A stretch of DNA of 64,000 nucleotides from Arthrobacter sp. MA-N2 (GCF_000517125.1 NZ_KI912156.1:188290-252289); one strand, 5' to 3'. Counted from the first letter of the stretch, positions 24,861-34,212 are shown. Program-made: numbers and translations. Notes: generated by a model from the letters alone, not told the origin.

Positions 24861-25862
24861 CTAACCGCCGGGTTCGCCGAAGTCCTTGTTCCACAGCCGG
24901 CGCACCTCGACGTCCTTCCGGATCCCGTCGACGGCCTCAAACTCGGTCCCCTCTTCCTTGCCGCGCTTCCGGCGCACCACCACGCGCGTAATGGGACGGG
25001 GCGCGTTTCCGGGCCTCCGCCCGAGCTCGAGCATCGACAGAGCACGGTCCGTGAGCGCGTCGTTGCGCAAGGCGAGGCTGGTCTTTTTCCTCCTCAACAC
25101 CTCCGCGAGTGCCGCCTGGGCCTCGGCCCGCTCCCCCAGCGCCCGGAGCGACTGGGCCCTGATCAGCAGCAGCGCCGCACAGAGGTCGTCCCGATTCCGG
25201 AGTCCCTCAGTCCAGGCGACGACGTCGGTATGCCGCTCGAGTGCGGCCGCTGCGGTGCAGCGGGCCAGGGCGGAGGGCAACGACGGCGGCAGGCTGGCCA
25301 GGATGTCCAGGGCCTCCACGGTCTGGCCCGTCTCCCGAAAGCAATGCGAGAGGGCGAGGAACACCGATTCTTCGCTGAACAGGACCGGAACGTCAATCCG
25401 TTCGGCGACCTCGACCCGGGTAACCACCCGGCCGAGGTAACTGGCAGAGAACTGGCTGGCGGCGTCGTCGATCCGGATAGACAAGCCCCGCTGCAGCAGT
25501 TCCGAAGCCCGCAGGTATCCGCCATGCTTGTACGCGAGCAGCCCGGCAATCACGTAGCACAAGCCTGCCCACCCTGGATAGCTGCGGGCCAGGGTGATGA
25601 GTCGGTCCGGTTCCGTGCTGGTGAAGATGGCGTCGTACACTGACTTGGCGGTCTTGCCGGCCAGCCGCTTGAGCCTGGGAACGTCCCCGGCGACATCAAT
25701 CCGGCCAGCGGCCCTCCCTTTTAGGACACCCGCAATCACGCCGCCTAGGCCCTCGGCCAGCCCACTCACCGAAGTGCGGACATGTCCCTCCCTGAACGGC
25801 GTGATGTCCCTCGTGTCGCTGAAAATCGCTCGTCTTGTGCCGGGAACCGATGGCTCACTCAC
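24861..25862 (-). CDS. Hypothetical protein, probably TPR-like
   Basis: 333 residues, soluble. The middle and end are made of repeated helical pairs with TPR-like spacing (ESVFLALSHCFRETGQTVEA, LRAQSLRALGERAEAQAALAEV, ALTDRALSMLELG), suggesting a tetratricopeptide scaffold. A glycine-rich N-terminal part (GLAEGLGGVIAGVLKG) precedes it and the C-terminus is basic then acidic. No enzymatic motif is seen. It is divergent from the DUF4383 gene. Confidence 0.7.
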   Translation of the reverse strand: MSEPSVPGTRRAIFSDTRDITPFREGHVRTSVSGLAEGLGGVIAGVLKGRAAGRIDVAGDVPRLKRLAGKTAKSVYDAIFTSTEPDRLITLARSYPGWAGLCYVIAGLLAYKHGGYLRASELLQRGLSIRIDDAASQFSASYLGRVVTRVEVAERIDVPVLFSEESVFLALSHCFRETGQTVEALDILASLPPSLPSALARCTAAAALERHTDVVAWTEGLRNRDDLCAALLLIRAQSLRALGERAEAQAALAEVLRRKKTSLALRNDALTDRALSMLELGRRPGNAPRPITRVVVRRKRGKEEGTEFEAVDGIRKDVEVRRLWNKDFGEPGG

Positions 25863-26060
25863 GGTTGCCTCGCCATCGCAGGATAATGCATCGCAGGATT
25901 GGGCATCACAGAACCATGCTAGCCGTGCATTGTCTCAGTCCCTGCCCTCTATTTCCCGGGTTTTCGGGAGTAAGATAACTTCGTCGGCAGGATTCCGACT
26001 CCTTGCCGCGATACGGCCCTCCATTTGAAGGGCCGCTGGAAATCGTGATCGGGAGGAGCT

Positions 26061-26534
26061 ATGACCACTGCTTCGCACCCAGCTCAGCATCACCACGCGA
26101 TGGGGCTGACGCTGCACAACACAGCACTAGGTTTAGGCTGGGTTTTCCTGGCTGTTGGCGTACTGGGATTTATCCCGGGCATCACCAGCAATTACGGCGC
26201 CATGACCTTTGCGGGACATGATTCCGGCGCCATGCTTCTTGGAGTGTTCCAAGTATCCATCCTGCACAACATTGTCCATCTGCTGTTCGGCGCGGCAGGC
26301 CTGTACTTCGCGAGGACTGGAAGGATGGCACGCGGTTACCTCATCGGTGGCGGCGCCGTCTACCTCGTCCTGTGGATCTACGGCCTTATCACCATGTCGA
26401 ACATGAGCGCCGACTTCGTGCCCATGAACTCCGCGGACGACTGGCTGCATCTCGTTCTTGGCGTTGTCATGGTTGCCCTTGGCCTGTGGCTTGGACGCGA
26501 CGCACGAGAGGAGACAAAGGGCCGCGCCATGTAG
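26061..26534 (+). CDS. DUF4383-family membrane protein
   Basis: 157 residues with four predicted helices (LGWVFLAVGVLGFIPGI, SILHNIVHLLFGAAGLYFA, YLIGGGAVYLVLWIYGLI, LHLVLGVVMVALGLWLG). The HNxVH and DDWLHL histidine-containing motifs are typical of DUF4383. Function unknown. GGGAGGAG precedes the ATG, and a hairpin terminator follows. Confidence 0.85.
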   Translation: MTTASHPAQHHHAMGLTLHNTALGLGWVFLAVGVLGFIPGITSNYGAMTFAGHDSGAMLLGVFQVSILHNIVHLLFGAAGLYFARTGRMARGYLIGGGAVYLVLWIYGLITMSNMSADFVPMNSADDWLHLVLGVVMVALGLWLGRDAREETKGRAM

Positions 26535-26571
26535 CGCACCCTGATTCTGTAGCACCAACTGCAGTTGCACG

Positions 26572-26604
26572 ACGGCGGCCGCTCCTCTTCGGGGCGGCCG
26601 CCGT
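26572..26604 (+). terminator. Hairpin terminator after the DUF4383 gene
   Basis: ACGGCGGCCGC and GCGGCCGCCGT form an 11-bp stem around TCCTCTTCGGG. The U-tract is weak, as is common in high-GC actinobacteria. Confidence 0.7.
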
Positions 26605-27008
26605 TATGCGCTCCATTGCTGCAGACGAAGCCAGGGCAGAAATGCCCCCAACGCACTTCTCCGGACATATCGTTTGAGCACGAACAGCAACTAGTAGCCT
26701 CCAGCCATCCAACGGTGACGTCGTACGCCGGACGGGCCGGACCGCTATCGGTGCGATGACCCACGGCTACTTGCAGATGGAGGCCTTTCCTCAACCGATC
26801 CTGAAGGTGGAGAAGTTGACGACGCCCTCATCGCAGCCCCGGTCAAAGAAGCAACAGCGGGCCTCGCGCGGACTGAGGAAATGACGGTGTATCCGGCCGC
26901 CACCCCGGGCGGTCCGTTTGTTTGGCATCACAATCCGAGGCTTGGCTGCTAATACCTCGAGAGATGGTTCGGGCGGCTTCGACGAACCACTAAGAAAGGA
27001 ATGTTCGC
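26605..27008. other. About 400-base intergenic region before the envelope cluster
   Basis: No supported gene, repeat or RNA is seen. It presumably carries the promoter of the cluster that starts at 27009; AAAGGA about eight bases before that GTG is the ribosome site. Confidence 0.4.
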
Positions 27009-27875
27009 GTGTTGAAGTTAGGACCCGGTCGTTTGGGTGCTTCTATTTCCGCTGCTTTCGGATGTTTGCTTGCGGCCGTTGTCCTCGTTGGATGCACACC
27101 GGCCTCTGAGACTCCGCCAACACTGTCATCCGGGACCTCCGGACCAAGGATCGCGTCGTCGCCCAGTCCAATAATTCCTTCAGCAAGTGCGACGTCCGGG
27201 GAGCCCCCGTTGGGGTCGGCCCAGTTACTTGGATCAGCCGCGGCCATGACTGTGCTCGCTGTCGGTGATTCGCATGCCAGGGCATTGGGCGTGGGAATGG
27301 CCAATGTGAGCCCGAATCGGCTGAACCTGATCATCAATGACGCAATGGGGGGCTGCGGGATCATGGAGTCGACCCAGTACAAGCTTTCATTCTCGGACTT
27401 GACTGACACGCCGTCTGCATGCGGTACATGGCCGGATCGCTGGGCCGAGGATGTGAAAAAATACCATCCCCAAGCAGTATTTTTGACGACGTCGAATTGG
27501 GACTACAACCCTCAGATGATCGATAACAGCGGCAAACTCATGACTCTTGCCGACGAGCCTTTCCGAAAAAAGTTCGACGCAAACATGGATCGCGCGATTA
27601 ACATCCTCTCCGCGTCCGGCGCGAAAGTATTTTTGGAAAATTCGGTACCGAACCCGCTGATGTCCGGTGTAATGGCGGCAGTCGCCGCACGCCACCCCGG
27701 TAACACTGTTTTGCTAGACCTCCAGTCGCAGTTCTGCAATGGCCAAGTTTGCCCGCCCGTCATTGGAGGGATCACCGTCAATGACGAAAGCGGCCATCCT
27801 TTCGGCGAATCCCAGAACCGATTAGGGCGCTGGCTGCTCAACCAGATCGCCAACACTCTTCATGCAGCCTCTTAA
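27009..27875 (+). CDS. Secreted lipoprotein with SGNH hydrolase-like domain
   Basis: 288 residues. A signal peptide ends in a lipobox (VLVGC, Cys 29), followed by a Ser/Thr/Pro linker to about residue 75. The SGNH-like domain begins with TVLAVGDSHARALG (GDSH, Ser 88) and ends with VNDESGHPFGES, offering a possible Asp 259/His 263 pair. Such domains are usually fused to the C-terminus of acyltransferase-3 proteins, and here the next gene, overlapping by 14 bases, is exactly that acyltransferase. The pair looks like a split O-acyl-modification enzyme acting at the cell surface. Confidence 0.78.
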   Translation: MLKLGPGRLGASISAAFGCLLAAVVLVGCTPASETPPTLSSGTSGPRIASSPSPIIPSASATSGEPPLGSAQLLGSAAAMTVLAVGDSHARALGVGMANVSPNRLNLIINDAMGGCGIMESTQYKLSFSDLTDTPSACGTWPDRWAEDVKKYHPQAVFLTTSNWDYNPQMIDNSGKLMTLADEPFRKKFDANMDRAINILSASGAKVFLENSVPNPLMSGVMAAVAARHPGNTVLLDLQSQFCNGQVCPPVIGGITVNDESGHPFGESQNRLGRWLLNQIANTLHAAS

Positions 27876-29112
27876 TCGGTCAAAACCGGCCCAGCAAAGC
27901 CAGTCGGAGAGCCTAAGAAATCCCTCTCAGACGGGAAGAATCGGCCCAATCGACGGATTAAGAGCCATCGCAGTCCTAGGCGTCCTTGCTTTTCACTTCG
28001 GCCTACCGCTGCCGGGAGGCTTCCTAGGGGTGGACCTCTTCTTCGTTATTTCCGGTTTTGTCATCACACGGTTGATACTGAACGACACCACCAGTCACAA
28101 CATGCCCGGCTTGGTCCGGTTCTGGTTCCATCGCGCACGTCGTCTTTTCCCGTCCTTGCTCTTATTGTTGGTGTGCGTCCAAGTATGGATGCACACCGTA
28201 GCCAGCCCCGCTCTGCAAGCCAGCACGAACAATCAAACGCTCGCAGCATTGCTGTATGTCTCAAACTGGCAAGCGGTCCTTTCGCAAAAGGCGTACTGGG
28301 ATCTACAGACGAACTTCACGGTGCTCAATCACTTATGGTCCCTTGCGGTCGAAGAGCAGTTCTACCTCCTATGGCCCTTGCTGGTCCTCGGGGCGGTGCG
28401 GATTCTACCGAAAAGGACTTTTCTTGCTCTCACCTTGGCGGGAGCAGTTGCCTCATACCTCGCTAGTGCATTGATGGCGGCCCAGGGAAATCTGGACCGG
28501 GCCTATCAGGGCACCGACACCCGGGCCGGCGCCCTGCTTTTAGGTGCCGCGTTGGCCATTCACCTTTCTGCAAAGGATTTCCAGGCGGGGGATGCCGACC
28601 TTGAGATGCGAACGAGGCGCAAAACCATAGCGCTTATCGGATATGTCTCGGCTGCAGTACTAGGTGCCGTGTGGTCGATCGCTTTCCTGAATGATTCGGC
28701 TCTGCAGTTCTGGCAGTTACCCCTGGCTGGAATAGCCGCAACGGGCCTGATATTTTCCGTAACGACCACACGACGTTCGCTGCTCGCCATAGTCCTCAAC
28801 TCGCCCGCGTTGAGAGCAATTGGAGCGGTGAGTTACTCCCTCTACCTTTGGCACTGGCCAATCTGGGTGTTCCTTTCCTCCCAACTCCCGTCCGTCCAGG
28901 GTGGGTCTAAGGTTGTTCTCGCGTTTCTTGGAACCAGCGTTGTTTCAACGATGTCCTACCTCGTCCTCGAACGTCCCGTGCATCGCAGCAGAATCAAAGC
29001 AAGATACCTTGTTCCGCTTCTGCTGGTTACCGGCCTGCTCATCGCTCTGTCAGTAACTGTTGACCAACAACCGGTCCCTACTGAACGCCAGGACGGAATC
29101 CTCATTAATTAG
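27862..29112 (+). CDS. Membrane acyltransferase-3 (OafA/YrhL-like)
   Basis: 416 residues with about ten helices. The N-terminal GPIDGLRAIAVLGVLAFHFG has the catalytic His and FLGVDLFFVISGFVITRLI follows; NHLWSLAVEEQFYLLWPLL is the second family motif. Members move acetyl or other acyl groups across the membrane to polysaccharides or peptidoglycan. It lacks the fused SGNH domain, which is supplied by the preceding overlapping gene. Base composition is lower in GC than in neighbouring genes, hinting at acquisition. Confidence 0.9.
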   Translation: MQPLNRSKPAQQSQSESLRNPSQTGRIGPIDGLRAIAVLGVLAFHFGLPLPGGFLGVDLFFVISGFVITRLILNDTTSHNMPGLVRFWFHRARRLFPSLLLLLVCVQVWMHTVASPALQASTNNQTLAALLYVSNWQAVLSQKAYWDLQTNFTVLNHLWSLAVEEQFYLLWPLLVLGAVRILPKRTFLALTLAGAVASYLASALMAAQGNLDRAYQGTDTRAGALLLGAALAIHLSAKDFQAGDADLEMRTRRKTIALIGYVSAAVLGAVWSIAFLNDSALQFWQLPLAGIAATGLIFSVTTTRRSLLAIVLNSPALRAIGAVSYSLYLWHWPIWVFLSSQLPSVQGGSKVVLAFLGTSVVSTMSYLVLERPVHRSRIKARYLVPLLLVTGLLIALSVTVDQQPVPTERQDGILIN

Positions 29113-29380
29113 CCCGGCCAACGACTGAATCGGCCTTGCCGCATATCGGCATCCCCACCGGCAGGAAGACGAAACCGAACGCCCTCGCTCGCGCCCGTCA
29201 CAATCAGTGCGGAGACGACTACCGGTAGTTGCCGGGGGTCGGAAAAGACTCTTGGTGGCGCGTATTCCACGCTCGGCGCTTAAGAGTAACAGCGTACGGT
29301 CCGCCCATCGGCCCCGTCCGCCCGGTGTGCTCTCCGCCGCAGCTTGGGAAACGCTCCTCACCGAGACGGAAGGAAACTGA

Positions 29381-29554
29381 ATGTACGGCGGTCTAATTGG
29401 CGGAAGCGGCCCTGGTGCGGGGACGCTTGTGGCGGGAACAGGAGCTTTGGCCTACACCGGGTTCAACGGGGGATGGCTGATGATCGCTTTTAGCTGCCTC
29501 ACCTTGGGCACCCTGATGCTCTGGCGCACGCACAAAATGCGAAAGACGTCATAG
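29381..29554 (+). CDS. 57-residue protein with LAYTG sorting-like motif
   Basis: Starts MYGGLIGGSGPGAG and contains GALAYTGFN at residues 21-29, then a single hydrophobic helix (WLMIAFSCLTLGTLMLW) and a basic tail (RTHKMRK). This is the tripartite layout of a C-terminal cell-wall sorting signal, and LAxTG is the motif used by actinobacterial class E sortases. No N-terminal signal peptide is present. AAGGAA lies just before the ATG. It is 71 bases upstream of the glycosyltransferase-exosortase pair, so it may be a target or assembly factor of that system. Confidence 0.6.
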   Translation: MYGGLIGGSGPGAGTLVAGTGALAYTGFNGGWLMIAFSCLTLGTLMLWRTHKMRKTS

Positions 29555-29625
29555 AAGAATGGAAGTCCGCGCGCACGAATGTGGTCCTTCGAAAGGACCT
29601 TGGCCCGACGCTGAGGTGACCTAGG

Positions 29626-30981
29626 TTGTCGCTCTTCGAATCAGCGAGTGCAGTGGCATTCGTCATGCTTTCTGTATTCCTTGGCTATATCACGGCTATC
29701 CTCATCCCTTTCCTCCGCGCAAAGCCTGCACCGGAGGGAGACCCAGGGGATTTCGAATGGCATTTCTTCATTCCTTGCCGGGATGAGGAAGCCGTGATTT
29801 CGGCAACCATGCAGCGTATCTCCGAGCAGTTCCCGCGGGCGGGCGTGTGGGTGATTGACGATGACAGCGACGACCACACGGCAGACGTCGTCCAGGCCCG
29901 GGCACTTGAGAACCCCGAGGTCAGGCTCGTCCGTCGGCGGCGTCCCGAAGCGAGGAAGGGCAAGGGGGAAGCCTTGAACGCTGCCTATCGTGCGTTGGAT
30001 GGTTCTCTGGCTCCTGACGTTGACCGGGAACGCATCGTCGTGGTGGTGCTGGACGGGGACGGGGCCCTTGCCCCGAACGGGCTTGCTCAGGCCGCAGGTC
30101 CCGACGCTTTCGGGGACCCCTTGACGGGGGCTGCTCAGGCGGCCGTGTGGATGTCGAACCTCGGGGCGGCCGCGGTCAGACCCGGGGACGGGTTCTGGCG
30201 TCGGGCGACGTCCCGGTACTTGGTGCGGATGCAAGATATCGAGTTCAGGACGGCCATCGCGGCCATGCAGATTCTCAGGCGTCGCACGCTCTCGGTTGGG
30301 CTCGGCGGGAACGGGCAGTTCACGCGGCTCTCGGCCTTGGATGCCCTGGCCGGAGAGGCTCGATCCCCTTGGAGGGGAGGGCTGCTTGAGGACTACGAGC
30401 TAACGATTCATCTGATGTTGGCCGGATACCGCACCGTGTACCTGCACGACACACACGTCGTGCAGGAAGCATTGCCCAGCATCCGCCGGCTGCTGACTCA
30501 GCGGGTGCGTTGGTGCCAGGGCGGGATGCAGTGCGCCAAGTACATCAAGGACATCTTCAACTCCCGCGAATTCACCAACCTCGGAGCCCTGGAGTCGAGC
30601 TACTTCCTCATGTTGCCCTTCCTCCAGCTCATCGGGCTCGTCCTGTGGCCCGCGCTGTTCCTCGCCATGGTCGGAGGCGGATCCGTCTCAACCGGTTCTC
30701 TCGCCACGTGGGCGTTCCAGTCACTGTGGCTTCTACCGCTCATCGCGGTGACCGGGATCCTTCCGTTCGCCATCTGGGGACCCCTGTACAGGGCGCAGTC
30801 ATCGCCGGGCCGGTCGTTCCTGACGGGGATCTGGTGGGGAATCGCGTACTGGCTCTACGTCTACCAGAGTTACCCGGTGGTGTTCCGTGCAGCCTACCGG
30901 CTGGTTACAGGGCGTTCGGGCTGGGCGAAGACCCGCAGGAACAACGAAGAAGACGTCAAGCTACTAGCCAAAGAGGAATAA
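29626..30981 (+). CDS. Family 2 glycosyltransferase, processive-type
   Basis: 451 residues: an N-terminal membrane helix, a cytosolic GT-A domain and about four C-terminal helices. Catalytic motifs are IDDDSDD at 77-83, the DxD-like DGD at 143-145, ED at 255-256 and QRVRW at 292-296, the D,D,D,QxxRW pattern of cellulose- or chitin-synthase-like enzymes. It should polymerise or export a surface sugar chain. TTG 29626 is chosen for the AGGTGA six bases upstream. Its stop is five bases before the exosortase, an arrangement also described for Gram-positive exosortase G loci. Confidence 0.88.
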   Translation: MSLFESASAVAFVMLSVFLGYITAILIPFLRAKPAPEGDPGDFEWHFFIPCRDEEAVISATMQRISEQFPRAGVWVIDDDSDDHTADVVQARALENPEVRLVRRRRPEARKGKGEALNAAYRALDGSLAPDVDRERIVVVVLDGDGALAPNGLAQAAGPDAFGDPLTGAAQAAVWMSNLGAAAVRPGDGFWRRATSRYLVRMQDIEFRTAIAAMQILRRRTLSVGLGGNGQFTRLSALDALAGEARSPWRGGLLEDYELTIHLMLAGYRTVYLHDTHVVQEALPSIRRLLTQRVRWCQGGMQCAKYIKDIFNSREFTNLGALESSYFLMLPFLQLIGLVLWPALFLAMVGGGSVSTGSLATWAFQSLWLLPLIAVTGILPFAIWGPLYRAQSSPGRSFLTGIWWGIAYWLYVYQSYPVVFRAAYRLVTGRSGWAKTRRNNEEDVKLLAKEE

Positions 30982-30986
30982 AAAAC

Positions 30987-31559
30987 GTGACCTACCCCAC
31001 CATCGCCGGACGCGCCAGAACCGGGAGCGCCACGAGATCCGGGAGCCCCTTCCTGGGCATCGGGCTTATCGTTATAGCGGGCCTCATGGCCATCCTGCAG
31101 GATGCCTTCCGAGAAGGCGAAGCGAGCGCTGTCTCCAAGGTCCTGGAACTGTTCATCCCGGGCTCCGTTGCCGTGAACAACTCGACAGTCATCTACGGGC
31201 TTGGGAAATCGGCCCCTTTCGGGTTGCTCATCACCACCCAGTGCTCCACCCTTGTGCTGTGGGTTCCGCTGCTCGTCCTTGCCGGAATTCTGCTGCTCAT
31301 CGGCCGGACACAACTGCAGAAGACATTAGCCGGGCTGGGCGTCGCGATGGCGATGACGGCCGCAGCGAATTGCGTCCGTTTCCTGTTGATCGCGCTCGCC
31401 CAGCAGGCGTGGGGTATGCAAGGGTTCGACGTCGTCCACCACTGGTTCGGGTCGATCCTCGTCATCATTGTCATGGCGGCGGCGGTGGGAGTCCTCCTGG
31501 TGATTTCCTCAAGGAAGCGGACCCGACGTCGGAACAAAAGACCTGCGGCTAGCCGATGA
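30987..31559 (+). CDS. Exosortase/archaeosortase-family transpeptidase-like protein
   Basis: 190 residues with about five membrane helices. The three residues of the exosortase active site are in order: Cys 86 in LITTQCSTLVLWVPLL, Arg 131 in AANCVRFLLIALAQ and His 151/152 in VVHHWFGSILVI. The C-terminus is very basic (SSRKRTRRRNKRPAASR). Exosortases cleave and transfer C-terminal sorting signals on surface proteins. It follows the glycosyltransferase and its TGA overlaps the ATG of the septum-formation lipoprotein. No PEP-CTERM protein was seen in the window. Which exosortase subgroup it belongs to I cannot tell. Confidence 0.8.
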   Translation: MTYPTIAGRARTGSATRSGSPFLGIGLIVIAGLMAILQDAFREGEASAVSKVLELFIPGSVAVNNSTVIYGLGKSAPFGLLITTQCSTLVLWVPLLVLAGILLLIGRTQLQKTLAGLGVAMAMTAAANCVRFLLIALAQQAWGMQGFDVVHHWFGSILVIIVMAAAVGVLLVISSRKRTRRRNKRPAASR

Positions 31560-32428
31560 AACGACATACCCTCCGCTTCGCCCACGCAACAGTCTTCACC
31601 GCCGCTGCGGCTGTCGTGGCCTTGATGCTGTCTGGGTGCGACCAGACCCTTCCAGGAGTCTCTACCGCTTCCCCCCAGAAAGGGGAATGTCACAACATCA
31701 CAATCTCTAACGCCATGGACGCCACCTCAGATTCCAGTCCCCCTGTGCCCTGCTCGGCCCCGCACACGACCGAGACTTTCCTCACAGGCACAATCACTTC
31801 GGAAGTTACGCCGTTGGCCACCCAGCCCTTCCGACCGAACCAGCAGCAGCTGAAGGAGCTCAACGGGAAAGTGTGCCCGCCCCCCGGGCTTCGTGACTAC
31901 CTTGGGGCCCGGCCCCGGGACTCGGTGCGCGGCATGGGAGTCGTCGCGTACTTCCCCTCCCGTGGGGATTGGGAGGCAGGTGCCCGGTCCTTCCGGTGCG
32001 ATGTAGTCATCAACAGTCCAGAACAGGGGCCGGTTTCCCTCACCCGTCCGGCGCGCCAGGTCATGACAACGGCTGCGTCTGCCCGGCTTCGGACCTGCTA
32101 TCTGCAGCAGAAGAACGCGGACGGGAGCTACGGCAACCGGGCACAGGAAGTCGACTGCAGCCAGCCACACACGGCGGAGGACGTCAATGCTTGGCTCCCT
32201 ATGGACCAAAGCGTCAACACCGATGCCCAGTCACTGGCCCGGTGCGAGAACTTCGTGACTGAATTCTTCGCTCCCGCTCACATCCCCCCGGGGGTGGCAC
32301 CCGTCCCGATCGTCGTCGGGTCGGAGCCCTCCCTGTCTCTTCACTGCGCGGTCGGGTTCGCCCCCCTGAGGGAAAGCCAAGGCACGCTGGCACCCCTCGA
32401 TGCATCGGAGGCCGTTCATGGCACCTGA
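31556..32428 (+). CDS. Septum-formation-family lipoprotein
   Basis: 290 residues with a signal peptide ending in LMLSGC (lipobox, Cys 28). Two copies of the Septum_form-like domain follow: GECHNITISN with PVPCSAPHTTETFLTG and a GDWEAGARSFRCDV segment, then LRTCYLQ...EVDCSQPHTAEDV and LHCAVGFAP. The paired Cys and PHT elements are typical. The role is unknown; the domain is found in actinobacterial envelope proteins. ATGA overlap with the exosortase indicates coupling. Confidence 0.8.
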   Translation: MKRHTLRFAHATVFTAAAAVVALMLSGCDQTLPGVSTASPQKGECHNITISNAMDATSDSSPPVPCSAPHTTETFLTGTITSEVTPLATQPFRPNQQQLKELNGKVCPPPGLRDYLGARPRDSVRGMGVVAYFPSRGDWEAGARSFRCDVVINSPEQGPVSLTRPARQVMTTAASARLRTCYLQQKNADGSYGNRAQEVDCSQPHTAEDVNAWLPMDQSVNTDAQSLARCENFVTEFFAPAHIPPGVAPVPIVVGSEPSLSLHCAVGFAPLRESQGTLAPLDASEAVHGT

Positions 32429-34154
32429 CCCCTTAACCGAGCCGTCCCGAAAGCGCGAGCCGCTGCGCGATCCTATTGAACGGCGGATCTTCGCAAGCCT
32501 CCTCGCCCGGCTGAGATATCTTGGCCCGGGCGCGCCGACCAGCGTCCGGCCCGGTCGCCTGATCCTTGCCGCAGTACTCGCCGGCATTGGCGCAGCAGCA
32601 CTGCTGATGATCCGGCTCTTCTACCCGAGCACCGTCGGCCTCGGCGACCAAGGGGACGGCAACCGTTTGCTCTGCAATTTGGGAGTCACTAACGTCCGGC
32701 CCTGGGACTACACCAACCTGATGAAATACGTGTACCCGCAATGGACCCCACACCAGTGGTACGGGGAAGCGTGCGGTGCCGACGGCTCCGGGGAATACTA
32801 CTCCTCGTCCCAGATCCTGATCGCTGCGGTGGCCAAATACCTGACTCCCCTGGCCGGTTGGGGCCCGGGCCTGGACACCAGGATGATCGGCGTCGTCTGT
32901 TCCGTGCTGTTCGGTCTCCTCCTCGCCTGGTTCATCTTCCTCTGCCCGGGCAAACTAGTCTTCCGACTGGTCGTGGCCGCTGGTTTGACCCTCCTCATGG
33001 CCGATCCGGTATTCGCCGACTTCTTCGTCTCCCCCTACAGCGAACCCGCCGCGTTCCTGGGCACCTTCGCCCTGCTGAACGCCCTCATGGTGTGCTTCCG
33101 CCGCCACAGGCCCGGCTGGCTCGGGATGGCCTTGGTCCTGTGCGCCGCAGCGTTCACGATCGCCGCGAAAACCCAAACGGTCTCCTTCCTTCCGATCCTC
33201 GCACTGGCCCTACTTTGGCGTCCAGGACGATCCCGCCGCCCCCGTCCGGCCCCTCACAAGGGCACCCGCCTCCGGAAGGCGCTGCACTGGATGAGCGTGC
33301 GCCGGGCCGGCGTTCTCGCTGTCGTCGCGCTCACCGCGTTCTCGGTGGCGTTCATGACCAACCAACCGAAGAGGTTTAGCGAGCTCAACCTCTACAACGC
33401 GGTCTTTGTCGAGATGCTCCCCCACAGCCCGAGCAAAGCCGAGGACCTGCGATGGTTCGGCCTTGATCCCTCGATGGAATCGGCATCGGGTACAACTGTT
33501 GCCTCCGCCAAGTCTGCCGTGTACCTACCCACATACCACGATTTCATGGACAAAGTCACCCTCCCGAAAATCGCCGTTTTCTACGCAACCCACCCCGAGC
33601 GGCTCGTATCAATGGCTGAACGTGGAATTGGGGCGATGACCAAGCCCAGGCTGGACTACATCGGCTCCTACACCGCGGACTCCGGCCACGACCCATGGGA
33701 AAAGGAACACCGCATCCCGCTGTTCTCAGGGATATTCCAGTTCTTCGCAGCCGCGCCGGTCCTCATCCCATTCCTCCACCTTCTGACTCTGGTGCTGGCC
33801 TCGGCGGTCCGGAGCCGCCAACGGACCGGACGGGCTGCCGTCGCCCTGGGCAGCGCCGTCATCGTTCTCATCCCCTCGGCGTGGCTGCAATTCTGGGCAG
33901 TAATGCTCACCGAAGGCCAGTCCGAAATTTACAAACACATGATCATCGTGGACTTTATGACAGCACTACTCATCCCTCTCGGCGCCGCACTGGCCGCAAT
34001 CTTGGCATCCGGCGGTTCCAGGCACGGCCCGCAATCCGTCCCGCCCGGCAGAAGACGAACCAATCGTGTCCTTGCGGGCAAGGTCACAGACCACAACGGG
34101 ACTGATCAGCAGCACCACGACCGAGCCCATCCTCCCCAGGCAATATCGAAATGA
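32418..34154 (+). CDS. Large membrane protein, GT-C-like glycosyltransferase candidate
   Basis: 578 residues with about ten helices. Large extracytoplasmic loops occur early (GLGDQGDGNRLLCNLGVTNV, HQWYGEACGADGSGEYY) and later (residues about 310-440). The early Asp-rich loop after the first helix and the overall plan resemble GT-C enzymes that use lipid-linked sugars, but no named family is certain. ATG 32418 has GGAGG seven bases upstream and overlaps the preceding gene by 11 bases. It ends the cluster before a tandem repeat and a terminator. Confidence 0.65.
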   Translation: MAPDPLTEPSRKREPLRDPIERRIFASLLARLRYLGPGAPTSVRPGRLILAAVLAGIGAAALLMIRLFYPSTVGLGDQGDGNRLLCNLGVTNVRPWDYTNLMKYVYPQWTPHQWYGEACGADGSGEYYSSSQILIAAVAKYLTPLAGWGPGLDTRMIGVVCSVLFGLLLAWFIFLCPGKLVFRLVVAAGLTLLMADPVFADFFVSPYSEPAAFLGTFALLNALMVCFRRHRPGWLGMALVLCAAAFTIAAKTQTVSFLPILALALLWRPGRSRRPRPAPHKGTRLRKALHWMSVRRAGVLAVVALTAFSVAFMTNQPKRFSELNLYNAVFVEMLPHSPSKAEDLRWFGLDPSMESASGTTVASAKSAVYLPTYHDFMDKVTLPKIAVFYATHPERLVSMAERGIGAMTKPRLDYIGSYTADSGHDPWEKEHRIPLFSGIFQFFAAAPVLIPFLHLLTLVLASAVRSRQRTGRAAVALGSAVIVLIPSAWLQFWAVMLTEGQSEIYKHMIIVDFMTALLIPLGAALAAILASGGSRHGPQSVPPGRRRTNRVLAGKVTDHNGTDQQHHDRAHPPQAISK

Positions 34155-34180
34155 GGGTGCCAACCACACCCACCACTACT

Positions 34181-34212
34181 GCCGTCTAACGGAAAGGCCG
34201 TCTAACGGAAAG
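34181..34212. repeat. Tandem 16-bp repeat, two copies
   Basis: GCCGTCTAACGGAAAG is duplicated exactly, immediately before the terminator stem of the envelope cluster. Confidence 0.85.
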
